NCBI RefSeq assembly: GCF_036711975.1
Contig: NC_091973.1
Coordinates: 5,890,001 to 5,954,000, forward strand
Length of the DNA stretch: 64,000 bases
Reading direction: 5' to 3'
Source of the DNA: Onthophagus taurus
Taxonomy: Eukaryota > Arthropoda > Insecta > Coleoptera > Scarabaeidae
How positions within the stretch are numbered: the first letter of the stretch is position 1; every line of letters starts with the position of its first letter. Position numbers and translations under genes: made by a program. Below are positions 33,949 to 45,042 of this stretch, piece after piece. Under the pieces are notes generated by a model. That model searched no databases. It was not told the origin of the DNA and saw only the letters and a list, made by a program, of their open reading frames with translations.

Positions 33949-36900
33949 ATGTTTAAAGAAAACAAAAACGTATATTGGTTGTTAAAACCAATTTATTACT
34001 TATTAAAAATTACTGGTGTGATTATTTTCAATTTAAATGGTCAACGAAATAGTGTCTGTTCAAAAATGCTTTCAATATTGATTGGGGTGATTCATTTTGG
34101 AGGTTGTGCCTGGGTTATTATGTATTACATGAAAGTGGACGGAATTTTGATAAAAGGTTCGACGCTAGTAGCCGCTGGTTTTCACGTTTATGTTTTTGCG
34201 GAAACCGTTTATATATTGTGGAGCGGATTCTACTTGAAGCTAAAACAAAAAACGATTCTTTCCCAAATGACCAATCTTTACGAATTAGAAGAGAACCTTA
34301 AAAAATGCGAAATTAATTTGGATTATTTTAAAATTAGAAGGAAAATTATTACGATGGAAATCGTTTTTGTGGCGATTAAACATTTTTTATTAATTATCGG
34401 CCATTTCGTTCAACCAAATTTAAACGGTTTTGAAGAAATTTTATTAAACGTTGTGTCAGTGTTCATTTATTTATCACCAACATCCGTTAATTTAACATAC
34501 AACGTATTTTTTTTAATTATTGGATCAATGCTACAAAAAGTTAACGATAAATTTTGTGAAATTAATGACAACAATGATATTCCAAACAAAATTCATAAAT
34601 TAGCCAACATTCATCAACAACTCACCGAGTATATCTTGAAAACATCAAAAATTTTTGGATTTTATTCGTTGATCTCACTCTTGAGACATTTCACGTTAAT
34701 CATTTTGCAAGTATTCAGTTTTTTATTGATGTTTATTCATCAAGATGTTGTATATCCAGTTTTGGCCCTTTTTTTCGTGATGGTTATTGATGCTGTGTTA
34801 ACAATTTTTGTTACTATTGCGGTTGGAAATAAATGCATAAAAGAAGTAAGTAAATGCAAAAAGAGTTCTAGTTTTAGTTCAATAAAAATATACAACATAA
34901 TAGTATCTTATGCTAACTAGCGCTGTCTACCACTGCCACTAGAACTAACACTAGACCTAGAACTAGAATCATTCGGATTTAGCCGCACGTCTTTTAAGAC
35001 GGCTAAACCCGAATGATTCTAGTTTTAGGTCTTGTGTTAGTTCTAGTATTGTACTAGTACTAGTACTAGTACTAGTTCTAGGGCTTGTGTTAATTCTAGT
35101 TTTACATTAGCACTATCACTAGAACTAACACAAGACCTAGAACTAGAACCATTCGGGTTTAGCCGCACGTCTCTCAAGACGGCTAAACCTGAATGATTCT
35201 AGTTCTAGGTCTTGTGTTAGTTCTAGTGATAGTACTAGTACAATACTAGAACTAACACTAGACCTAGAACTAGAATCATTCGGGTTTAGCCGCACGTCTT
35301 TCAAGACGGCTAAACCCGAATGATTCTAGTTCTAGGTCTTATGTTAGTTTCTACTGATAGTGCTAGTGCAATACTAAAACTAACATTAAACCGAGAACTA
35401 GAAACATTCGGATTTAGCCGCACGTCTCTCAAGACGGCTAAACCCGAATGAGTCTAGTTCTAGGGCTTGTGTTAATTCTAGTTTTACATTAGCACTATCA
35501 CTAGAACTAACACAAGACCTAGAACTAGAATCATTCGGGTTTAGCCGCACGTCTCTAAAGACGGCTAAACCCGAATGATTTTCGTTCTAGGTTTTGTGTT
35601 AGTTCTAGTTTTACACTAGCACTATCACCAGAACTAACACAAGACCTAGAACTAGAATCATTCGGGTTTAGCCGCACGTCTCTCAAGACGGCTAAACCCG
35701 AATGATTTTAGTTCTAGGTTTTGTGTTAGTTCTAGTTTTACACTAGCACTATCACCAGAACTAACACAAGACCTAGAACTAGAATCATTCGGGTTTAGCC
35801 GCACGCCTCTCAAAACGGCTAAACCCGAATGATTCTAGTTCTAGGTCTTATGTTAGTTCTACTGATAGTGCTAGTGCAATACTAGAACTAATACTAGACC
35901 TAGAACTAGAATCATTCGGGTTTAGCCGCACGTCTCTCAAGACGGCTAAACCCGAATGATTTTAGTTCTAGTTCTTGTGTTAGTTTCTACTAATAGTGCT
36001 AGTGCAATACTAAAAGTAACACTAGACCGAGAACTAGAAACATTCGGATTTAGCCGCACGTCTCTAAAGACGGCTAAACCCGAATGAGTCTAGTTCCAGG
36101 TCTTGTGTTAGTTCTAGTTTTATACTAGCACTATCACTAGAACTAACACAAAACTTAGAACTAAAATCGTTCGGGTTTAGCCGCACGTCTCTCAAGACGG
36201 CTAAACCCGAATGATTTTAGTTCTAGGTCTTGTGTTAGTTTCTACTAATAACGCTAGTGCAATACAAAAAGTAACACTACAACGAGATCTAGAAACATTC
36301 GGATTTAGCCGCACGTCTCTCAAGACTGCTAAACCCGAATGATTCTAGTTCTACGTCTTATGTTAGTTCTACTGATAGTGCTAGCGCAATACTAGAACTA
36401 ACACTAGACCTAGAACTAGAAACATTCGGGTTTAGCCGCACGTCTCTAAAGACGGCTAAACCCGAATGATTCTAGTTCTAGGTCTTGTGTTAGTTCTAGT
36501 GATAGTGCTAGTGTAAAACTAGAACTAACACAAGATCTAGAACCAGATTAACAATAAAATTGAAAAAAATTATTGTTTGATGTATTTTTAGTGGCAAAGA
36601 ACAAAATCGATTTTAATCAATTTTGTATTAAATTATAAAGATAAAGCAACTCGTAAAGAAGTAAGTAAAAAGTTTATATCAAATCACAAAGGTGTTAATA
36701 AAGTTATAGATTACAGCGTTATCTCTTCAATTGTTCCATGAATACCCTGTTATTTCCCCGTTAGGGTTTTTTGTGGTTGATACAAAATTGGCTTTCGCGG
36801 TAAGTGAAAAATTTTTTTATTTTTATTTATTTATTTCTATTTTTGTTGCAGATGATGTCGGCAATATCAATGTATACAATTATTCTAATACAATTCGATA

Positions 36901-36956
36901 CAAAAATTGATATAGTAAAAGCGTTTTTAAATACATCAAAAATAAATGAGTTTTAA
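33949..36956 (+). CDS. Gustatory receptor (7tm_7 family)
   Basis: Four exons, 33949-34845, 36592-36660, 36710-36799 and 36852-36956, all in phase 0, give 386 residues, the usual size of insect Grs. The long first exon carries about six hydrophobic segments, with a family-like stretch DKFCEINDN...KLANIHQQLTEYILKTSKIFGFYSL before the fifth. Exon 3 reads FHEYPVISPLGFFVVDTKLA and exon 4 begins MMSAISMYTIILIQFDTK. This contains the (T/M)YxxxxxQF signature in the last transmembrane helix that marks arthropod gustatory receptors. These act as ligand-gated cation channels in chemosensory neurons, and the ligand cannot be told. The three short 3' exons are typical of the family. Intron 1 holds hairpin array 2. 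The stop is only 7 bp from the stop of the convergent acetyltransferase gene. Confidence 0.9.
34863..36545. repeat. Intronic hairpin array 2, about 12 units
   Basis: About 12 core hairpins (near 34977, 35160, 35285, 35410, 35540, 35665, 35795, 35925, 36050, 36180, 36305 and 36435) fill intron 1 of the gustatory receptor gene. The repeat unit is the same as in array 1. Here all cores appear to share one orientation. The flank TTTTAGTTCAATAAAAATAT plus CTTATGCTAACTAG stands at the start (34863-34919), whereas in array 1 it stands at the end. Confidence 0.9.
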
Positions 36957-36963
36957 AAAAATT

Positions 36964-37676
36964 TTATAGCCGAAGATATTCTAGGGTTGTTTTTGGAGTT
37001 AGAGGTCCAATGCGTTCCCCGTAAGTTTTCCCGTCAAAACTCCATCGGTTAAAATCCAAAGCGATTGCAAGTTGAAATCCGAGTGTGGACCCAATTTTCT
37101 GGGAAATGTAAGATGTGAAGATTGCAGAAGTCATCTTGGGGCGCGGTTCCAATTCAACGGGTTCATTTGAAATACTTTCTTTGATATTGTCACCGGCTAA
37201 TAAAGTTTTTCCCAACATAATAGTAGCTTCGCAAAGTTTTTTGGCGATCCCTTTCCCTCTATACTCCTTTAATGTGGCTAAAAACATGATTTCTAAAAGG
37301 CAATCTACGTCGCATTTTTCGAAAAGATTGTAACTTTCGTCTGCTTCTTTCATAAACATCACCAATGATTTTGAAGCCGGCTCTTTTAACGTAGATGCAA
37401 ACGTTTCGAAATAATGACTATCTTCAGGATTCCCTTTAATTTGCATTTTATTAAAAGCTGCCCCAATAACTTGATTCGTTTTTTTATCGATAGCTACGAT
37501 GGAAGCTCCATCTTTAGCTGCTCGAACGCATAAAGCTTCGAGTTCTTTAGCTGCTTTTGGATATTTGTATAATTCAACGGCTATACAAACGTTTTCATCG
37601 ATAAAAAATGATTTTCTCATCACCTCTAAACCACCTTCTAAAGTTTCGTCCGAAAGCATCACGTATTCTATTGAAT
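36964..37676 (-). CDS. Arylalkylamine N-acetyltransferase-like GNAT protein (5' exon not found)
   Basis: The main exon, complement 36964-37676, opens after an acceptor (TTTTACAG) and reads SIEYVMLSDETLEGG..., the region just after the N-terminus of insect AANAT-like enzymes. A Met at about 37658 could also start it. It gives about 232 residues with GNAT features: LLEIMFLATLKEYRGKGIAK, with the acetyl-CoA loop YRGKGIA, and a C-terminal STLGFQLAIALDF and GERIGPLTPKTTL. Insect AANATL enzymes acetylate biogenic amines or form fatty acyl amides; the substrate here is unknown. The first exon, with a Met and a few residues, should lie beyond the tRNA gene at 37728, but I could not identify it. It is convergent with the gustatory receptor gene. 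Confidence 0.85.
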
Positions 37677-37727
37677 CTGTAAAATTAAAATTTTGTAAAA
37701 TTTATTATTTTTGTAGTTTGATTTCAA

Positions 37728-37800
37728 GTCCCTGTGGCGCAGAGGATAGCGCGTTGGACTTCTAATCCAAAGGTCGTGGGTTCGATCCCCGCCAGGGATG
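37728..37800 (+). tRNA. tRNA-Arg (anticodon TCT)
   Basis: A full 73-nt cloverleaf without intron. The acceptor stem GTCCCTG pairs with CAGGGAT (G-T at the end) and the discriminator is G. The anticodon stem TTGGA/TCCAA encloses CTTCTAA with TCT at 37761-37763, and GGTTCGATCCC is the B box. A T6 run at 37811-37816 can end Pol III transcription. It lies antisense in the 5' part of the acetyltransferase gene, 51 bp beyond its acceptor, so it is probably intronic to that gene. Confidence 0.96.
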
Positions 37801-38632
37801 GACGTGTTAATTTTTTATACTTATTTTGTGTGTAGTATACAATTTCTCTTTTTATATCAAAATTAGAAGTCGTAAAATTGAAAGCTAAGTTTTTATCATT
37901 TCTTATTTAGGTTGTTAAAGTTAAAATAGTCTTATTAAAATTTCAAGGTCAATCTTAATGCTTCGAATTCTCCACTCAATTAATATTGAACCAAAAAATT
38001 AATAATATTACAAAATCTTTTATTTCGCCTGCACTCACCATGTTCAAAAAATTTTTTTGGTGCCATTTTTGTATATATTTAACGAATTTTTAATTATTTT
38101 TTATCACACGCTGTACACACTTACTATATGATACTGAGACTGGCACGTCCTCGTTATTAGAAATGGGATATATTCGTAAATACGGTCAGATTACAGTTAT
38201 CGGGTGTAAAAAGCAAATTGTAAAATGGTTTTATTTCGGGGATTACATTAATTAACGTTTTTTGTTGATTAAAAGTAAAGATATTGCAAAAAAGATATCT
38301 TTTTAATAATCACACAAGTGTTATAAAGTGTGGTTATTAAAATTTTGTATTACAGGTTACAAAATAAAATTCTAGAATGTTTCCTTTAAAGAATTTCTAA
38401 CCTCAATCAAAGATGGCGGTCTAAAAATACCGCAACTTTTTTTTTACAACATAACCTATTTATATATTAGGTTTAACCCCCGCGGAAAGCTCAGAATCAC
38501 TGAACATGCCTTTAAATACCTCTGCAATAGTGTGAGAAAACCTTGTGCCTATTTAATGCAATTAACCGGCGTCGTAGACGCGTCCATTATATTTTTTTTG
38601 AAGTCAGTTAAAAGGAAACTGAGCTCGGAATC
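37801..38632. other. Intergenic region upstream of ERG28
   Basis: AT-rich. It probably contains the unseen first exon of the acetyltransferase gene on the minus strand. A TTACTATATG donor-like site at 38108-38117 is one weak candidate. It must also hold the ERG28 promoter near 38440-38600, where composition becomes richer in G/C. Confidence 0.35.
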
Positions 38633-39426
38633 ATGGACAGAAAAATGCTATATGCGTTTCGGGGATGGATAGCATTCGTCGCCTTTATGGATCTTGGAAC
38701 TGCCGTTCGAAGTTACATTGAAAAGAGATCGTTTTTAAGCAAAACCATGGATGCTGATAATACCGAGTTTAATGATGGTAAAAACATATTTAGTTTAAAT
38801 ATAGTTTGTATTTTTCATATACAAAAATAGCTAAAAGTATTTTGTTTTGGTTCAGAGGAATACACTACGTCGAGAATGCTGGGAATATATTCGATATTAA
38901 AAGCTTTGGCGCTAATACATTGTACTCTTTATATTCATTACAAGCCGTAAGTAACTCTTTAACTAATTAAATCTTATTAAATCATTATCTATGTTTTTTA
39001 GAGCAGTAAGTATGGGAATAAGCTCGTTAATAGTCAGCATAATTCTCTACATATCTGAAACATTATATTTCAAATCAGCAACATTAAATTTTTACGTGGT
39101 TTTTCCATGTATCTTAAACGGTAATTAACATATACATTATTCCTATAAGTGCACATATTTTTTGATTTTTATTTATTTTTTATTCAAGCAATATTTTTTT
39201 TTATTTTAATCCCACATATAGATATAAATATACATAACCAAGTGGTTTCACTACACCAGCAAAATATCTTTCAGCGGTAACATTGGTTGGATTGATCTAT
39301 TTACCGAAACATTTGAAAATATGGGATCCCCCGGCTGAAACGGACGAGGAAAACGCTCATCTTTTGCGTCAATCCGGTGCGATTCGCAGGAGACACAACG
39401 CGAGAAAAAGTAACAAGGACCACTGA
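38633..39426 (+). CDS. ERG28: ERG28 homologue (sterol-enzyme scaffold, ER membrane)
   Basis: Four exons, 38633-38777, 38856-38946, 39002-39120 and 39275-39426, with consistent GT/AG junctions and phases, give 168 residues. The fit to the Erg28 family is good along the whole length. It starts with RGWIAFVAFMDLGTAVRSY (first membrane segment). Then come RMLGIYSILKALALIHCTLY, a third segment ISSLIVSIILYISETLYF and a last one VTLVGLIYLPKHLK, followed by a charged ER-type tail. In yeast Erg28 tethers C-4 demethylation enzymes; in animals it sits in the ER membrane. Insects do not make sterols de novo, so its role here must differ from the yeast one. The tail of about 30 residues with RRRH and KSNKDH is longer than usual. 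Confidence 0.88.
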
Positions 39427-40194
39427 AATCGACCGAAAGAAAATTGAAAATTCTTAATTAATAAAATCATAGATCTTTGTAGTTAGATCCTTGATGCGTT
39501 TCTTTACTATTATGATTTTACTGTTGTTACATATCTTTGCATTGACAATAGGGTTCGTAATGTATTGAAGCAAATTAGAAGCAATTTTTTGATATTGTCT
39601 AGACACTAGAACACTAAATTGTCCACTAGATGAATAATTTTTAGGCGTTTAATAATGAATAATATGTTCAAAATGAAGGAACAACGTTGGAATGGCCCCA
39701 GTTAATTCGAACCGTTAAAATATATTAATACAACTGTTACGCATATTAAGATTTTAATTAAATAAAATTCTTAGAAAATTAAAATCAATTTTTTTATTTA
39801 TTTGTGTTTCAAAGCTGTCCTCTTCATATTTTCTTAATATTTCGGATAATATTTGTTCAAAATGCGATTTAAAATTGATTATTTTAATAAAAAATTTTGA
39901 AAAATCAACCAGGTGGCGCGCGTCTTTTAAGAAAAGGTCTGACGTTTCGAATACCTTGTTGCAACCTTCTTCAGAAACTGGTTCGAAGTGATTATTTTAA
40001 TAAAAAATTTTAATAAATCAACTAGGTAGCGCTGTACGCTGATATATAAGTCGATATTTTTGAGGTTGTTCCAATAATTATTAATGGAATCAAAATTTTT
40101 TATAAACGATATTTATTTAGAATTAAATTCCAAACAACTTTTGTTAATAACATTTTTCAAAATAACGCAATTTTAATTTCCCTTTGAATTTTCA
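39427..40194. repeat. 3' flank of ERG28 with a duplicated 44-bp phrase and a CTGAAGA-hairpin-GAAAC motif
   Basis: The phrase beginning TGATTATTTTAATAAAAAAT and ending near AGGTGGCGC occurs at about 39875-39918 and again, diverged, at 39990-40032. Between the copies, on the minus strand, lie CTGAAGA (39968-39974) and GAAAC (39944-39948), the same motif pair as in the foldback at 7.9 kb. Its stem is weaker here. Confidence 0.45.
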
Positions 40195-42150
40195 TATTTT
40201 TGAAAAATTCTCTACATTGATGCATCTGGGAGCAAAAACGTTTAAGGCATTGTGTTAAGGATACAATTTGCTACACTTTTGTTGTAAAAGCTTTTCTGTA
40301 TCATGCTCCGGATACCGATTTTTTTTAACACTTCATATTTTTGAAAAATTCTCTATATTGATGCATCTGGGAGCAAAAATGTTACAGGGCATTGTGTTAA
40401 AGATACAATTTGCTACACTTTTGTTGTAAAAGTTTTTCTGTATCATGCTCCGGATACCGATTTTTTTTAACACTCTTCTAATTTTCATATTTTTGAAAAA
40501 TTCTCTACATTGATGCATCTGGGAGCAAAAACGTTTAAGGCATTGTGTTAAGGATACAATTTGCTACACTTTTGTTGTAAAAGCTTTTCTGTATCATGCT
40601 CCGGATACCGATTTTTTTTAACACTTCAAATTTTCATATTTTTGAAAAATTCTCTACATTGATGCATCTGGGAGCAAAAATGTTGCAGAGCATTGTGTTA
40701 AGGGTACAATTTACTACAATTTTCGTTGTAAAAGTTTTTCTGTATCATGCTCCGGATACCGATTTTTTTTTAACACTTAAAATTTTCATATTTTTGAAAA
40801 ATTCTCTACATTGATGCATCTGGAAGCAAAAACGTTGTAGAGCATTGTGTTAAGGGTACAATTTGCTACACTTTTGTTGTAAACGTTTTTCTGTATCATG
40901 CTCCGGATACCGATTTTTTTTAACACTTCAAATTTTCATATTTTTGAAAAATTCTCTATATTGATGCATCTGGAAGCAAAAATGTTTCAGGGTATTGTGT
41001 TAAAGGTACAATTTGCTACACTTTTGTTGTAAAAGTTTTTCTGTATCATGCTCCGGATACCGATTTTTTTTAACACTTCAAATTTTCATATTTTTGAAAA
41101 ATTCTCTACATTGATGCATTTGGGAGCAAAAATGTTTAAGGCATTGTGTTAAGGATACAATTTGCTACACTTTTGTTGTAAAAGTTTTTCTGTATCATGC
41201 TCCGGATACCGATTTTTTTTAACACTCTTCCAATTTTCATGTTTTTGAAAAATTCTCTACATTGATGCATTTGGGAGCAAAAATGTTGCAGAACATTGTG
41301 TTAAGGGTACAATTTGCTACACTTTTGTTGTAAAAGTTTTTTTGTATCATGCTCCGGATACCGATTTTTTTTAACACTCTTCTAATTTTCATATATTTGA
41401 AAAATTCTCTACATTGATGCATCTGGGAGCAAAAATGTTGCAGAGCATTGTGTTAAGGGTACAATTTGCTACACTTTTGTTGTAAAAGTTTTTCTGTATC
41501 ATGCTCCGGATACCGATTTTTTTTAACACTTCAAATTTTCATATTTTTGAAAAATTCTCTACATTGATGCATCTGGGAGCAAAAATGTTGCAGAGCATTG
41601 TGTTAAGGGTACAATTTGCTACACTTTTGTTGTAAAAGTTTTTTTGTATCATGCTCCGGATACCGTTTTTTTAGCACTTTTCTAATTTTCATATTTTTGA
41701 AAAATTCTCTACATTGATGCATTTGGGAGCAAAAATGTTTAAGGCATTGTGTTAAGGATACAATTTGCTACACTTTTGTTGTAAAAGTTTTTCTGTATCA
41801 TGCTCCGGATACCGATTTTTTTTAACACTCTTCTAATTTTCATGTTTTTGAAAAATTCTCTACATTGATGCATTTGGGAGCAAAAATGTTGCAGAACATT
41901 GTGTTAAGGGTACAATTTGCTACACTTTTGTTGTAAAAGTTTTTTTGTATCATGCTCCGGATACCGATTTTTTTTAACACTCTTCTAATTTTCATATATT
42001 TGAAAAATTCTCTACATTGATGCATCTGGGAGCAAAAATGTTGCATGGCATTGTGTTAAAGGTACAATTTGCTACAACTTTTGTTGTCAATGTTTTTCTG
42101 TATCATGCTCCGGATACCGATTTTTTTTAACTCTTCTAATTTTCATGTTT
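40195..42150. repeat. Tandem array, about 13 units of about 150 bp
   Basis: The phrase TCTCTACATTGATGCATCTG recurs about 13 times, from about 40209 to about 42007, at 141-153 bp intervals. Each unit also contains GCTCCGGATACCGATTTTTT and TACAATTTGCTACACTTTTG. Units are very alike (mostly single-base differences), which indicates recent expansion or homogenisation. Both sides of the array carry a related flank (TTTTGTTAATAACATTTTTC at about 40140 and at about 42166), so the array sits inside a duplicated segment. Short open frames across units have no coding character. Confidence 0.9.
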
Positions 42151-42313
42151 TAATTTTTAACAAGTTTTGTTAATAACATTTTTCATTTTTAATTTCCCTC
42201 TGAACAGTACGTGTGAAATAGAAAAAGTTATAATCAATATTATTAATTTTATTAAAAACAAATTTTTACATAACCAAAACCTTACTAAAAACATATCACA
42301 AATTCTATAAAAT

Positions 42314-43526
42314 TTATTCGTTAGTTTTACGTTTTAAAGCTCTCTTCTTAATATTTTCCAAGGTACTCATTACCATCCACCGTCCAAGATGTGGGCAGAT
42401 TCCATAAATGGTATTAATAAATCCACCCATAAGAACGTGAGGGAAGTATCCATTGGTGCTTTTTTGAATACCAACGGTTTTGATGGCTTTATTAACGTAG
42501 GTTTTTGGTGAGGGAGCCATCCAGGTTGCTTTACGTATTTTTGACATGTTTGTGGCAACATATCCCGGTAAGACGCATTGTACTTGAATTCCACTTTTTG
42601 CATATTCCATCTCTAAATCTTCTGAAAATTTTTTTACGAATGCTTTAGAAGCTGCGTAAACAGTCATTAAAGGATTGGGTATTGTAGCTGATAGAGAAGA
42701 TAGATTTATAATAATTCCTCGTTTTCGTTCAACCATCATAGGTAGAACAATTTTGGTCATATTTATTACAGATGTAATATTACAATTAATCATATCTTGA
42801 AAGAATTGGTCTTTATTTTCAACGTTCAAAAAATACTCGGGGTAAGAATAGCTGATTCCAACGTTATTGATTAAAACACCTATATCTAAGGATGAAAGAT
42901 TTTTATCGATGATGTTGTAAATTCCTTCGGTTCGCGTAAAATCAACTGCCAAAGATCGTGTTTCGACTTTATATTTTGTGGCGATTTCTTCGGAAACTGT
43001 ATCCAGTTTTGATTGTGTTCTGCTGATGAGGAAAATACTCATCCCTTTCTTTGCCAAACATTCCGCGTAAGCTTTTCCAAGGCCGTCTGTAGCTCCGGTA
43101 ATGACTGAGGAAAAAAAAACATGATTAAATGGTTACTTTAAAATTGTTTTGCTAGAGTTTTCAATAGCCTTTAAAAGCCTTTCCGTTTCCATTGTATGAT
43201 AATTACCACATTATGTAAATGTCTCAAAAGTGATACTAAACAAAAAGTTAAAAATCTTTGCTTTTAAAATATATTAATGATTTATATTAACGTCTTCAGA
43301 TTTAGTTTTATCTTGTATATATAAATATAATAAATAGATAAAGATAAAGATTACTTATTTAAAATTATTTACCTGCCCATTTTCCAATATTTTCAAATTT
43401 GACCGCGTTGATTCTTAATTTAATCGCAAGATAATGTTTGTAGAATGTTTTTAAGAAAAATCGAACTATTTGAAAACCAACGATGGTTATACACACTAAA
43501 CCAAGTATTTCCAGCGTGGTGTACAT
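42314..43526 (-). CDS. Very-long-chain 3-oxoacyl-CoA reductase / HSD17B12-like SDR
   Basis: Two exons, complement 43373-43526 and 42314-43104 (GTAAAT donor, CTCAG acceptor), give 314 residues, matching HSD17B12 (about 312). The N-terminal hydrophobic helix (LEILGLVCITIVGFQIV) anchors it in the ER. Exon 2 opens with the Rossmann NADP-binding motif TGATDGLG (54-61). The NNVG motif is at about 131-134, the catalytic Ser is in NLSSLSA at about 188-190, and YAASK gives Tyr201 and Lys205. It is predicted to reduce 3-oxoacyl-CoA in fatty-acid elongation; insect relatives may also act on steroids. The C-terminus ends in a basic RALKRKTNE, which could serve for ER retrieval. Confidence 0.9.
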
Positions 43527-44017
43527 TATCGGACCCGATTACTCAGCAATGGATTACACGCAAATGATGCTTGAACACATTTTGCTGATAAAGCTAAGGT
43601 ACGCTATCGAATTCAATTCAATAAGGATTGGCGCATGCGTTCTTACTACTTTCACGAGGATCTCTTCATATCAAGACCAATGTACACGAACTTTCTTACA
43701 CATAAAATAAACTGAAAAATATATACTATTTATCTCAAATTATAAAAAATATAATAAGCACTGTTAATTTTTTAGCGTTGAATTTGAATAACACAATAAA
43801 CATGAAATACTTCTTATTGAATAATAAAACATAAAAAATCTTTCGTGTACGTTGGACTTGACCTGGAGAAAGATGTGAAACGGCCCGACTTTCACATTTT
43901 CAGTTTGACCTTTTCGATAGCATGTTACGTTTTTCATAGTAAGTAGGTAAATAGGTTGAGTTATTTTATTTCCGCCTCCAATAATTAACGACTCAATAAA
44001 ATATGTTCAAAAAATAA
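43527..44017. other. Intergenic region between reductase and caveolin genes
   Basis: It must contain the reductase promoter (from 43527 upward). A less AT-rich patch at 43850-43920 has no open frame with signal. No repeat recognised. Confidence 0.35.
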
Positions 44018-44560
44018 TCAAATTAACAAAATATTTTCTTTTATAGTCGATTCATTCACTGCTCGATGTTGTACCCGGATTCCGGAATACAAATATCCGA
44101 TTCCGTAACAAATAGGAATGATTGCGCAATCCACAGATAACCCAACAAATCGTTTTGTCCAACTAAATACAATTTTAACCATTTTAAAGATTGGCATGAA
44201 AATCCAAATGTGCTACAAAATCATACTTAGGAATAATTTTCAATTCATCCAATAACTATACCTACAATGAAAGCGAACAAAGCCAAAATGATGCCAAATG
44301 CTAATGCTAAAATCGGCGCAATCAAGACAGCTAGGAATGAGTAGATAATCATCCTCGAATACTGATAAATATAGTAATTAAATCTGTACACCAAATAAGG
44401 ACTTCTTATAGAGTTGGGTTCGGCAAAAACGGTCTCCATATCTAACTATACATATAAAGATTAACTAAATTAATCAATTATAAAAAAATTTTAAAATATT
44501 TACCGTCATATCCCGGTGAATACCCTCTGGATCTCTTGAATCAAACTCATCTTTTCTCAT
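44018..44560 (-). CDS. Caveolin family protein 1
   Basis: Three exons, complement 44504-44560, 44266-44445 and 44018-44212, all phase 0, give 143 residues. It follows the caveolin layout: an N-terminal charged region with DSRDPEG, the signature position METVFAEPNSIRSP (FEDVIAEP in vertebrate caveolins), an amphipathic scaffolding-like part RFNYYIYQYSRMIIYSFL, and the hydrophobic hairpin FLAVLIAPILALAFGIILAL. Exon 3 follows with HIWIFMPIFKMVKIVFSW and VDCAIIPICYGIGYLYSGIR. Caveolins insert into the inner leaflet and shape membranes. Drosophila lacks them; some other insects keep them. The second exon can be read through its donor to a stop 21 bases on, so retention of that intron would truncate the protein. 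It lies divergent to caveolin 2. Confidence 0.85.
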
Positions 44561-44616
44561 TTTCCTCGGTGGTGATACGTTATTAGTAACTGTTAGTATT
44601 GGAATATAGAGTAAAC

Positions 44617-44626
44617 CAATTTTTAT
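44617..44626 (-). promoter_or_regulatory. TATA box for caveolin gene 1
   Basis: On the minus strand TATAAAAATTGG lies about 60-70 bp upstream of the ATG, consistent with a short 5' leader. Confidence 0.45.
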
Positions 44627-44802
44627 AGATACCAAATCAGGAATTGAGATGATAACGATTAAGTTACCGATTGTTTTGTTTCATCGGATGGGATAAGGAC
44701 CCCTCTACCATCATCACCTATCGGTGTTTTTCATTTTATTGAATACAATTTATCATCATATTTTATAAAAAATTTAGATTAATATTCGGACTTATAAGAT
44801 CT

Positions 44803-44812
44803 GTTATAAAAG
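44803..44812 (+). promoter_or_regulatory. Possible TATA box for caveolin gene 2
   Basis: TTATAAAAGCAG on the plus strand about 235 bp upstream of the ATG. It would give a leader of about 200 bases. No nearer TATA box is evident. Confidence 0.35.
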
Positions 44813-45042
44813 CAGTCTGCGAAATGTTAAAATAAAAATGATATTGTATCATTATATGATTTGCAATATGACATATTCAAATTCAATAAATATGGTAAAA
44901 AGGAAAGTTAAAAATTAATTAATTAATCAATATTAAACCGTTTTGTTTAGAAGGACGGCGTAAATACATAAAACACCTGTTGATGACTTTAAACCTTTAA
45001 AGAAACCACATCAGTCGTTTAAACGAGTTCGATGCGATAACG

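Noticed and set aside
33005-34919. Calling the hairpin arrays Helitrons because the shared flank ends in CTAG
   Set aside because: No GC-rich 3' hairpin stands before CTAG and no TC start or Rep/helicase remains were seen.
38100-38170. First exon of the acetyltransferase gene at a minus-strand GTAAGTGTG donor
   Set aside because: No in-frame Met with a sensible N-terminus could be recognised before the donor.
40333-42046. Repeated short open frames (61-72 codons) as a peptide family
   Set aside because: They arise from the 150-bp tandem array in both strands and have no coding character.
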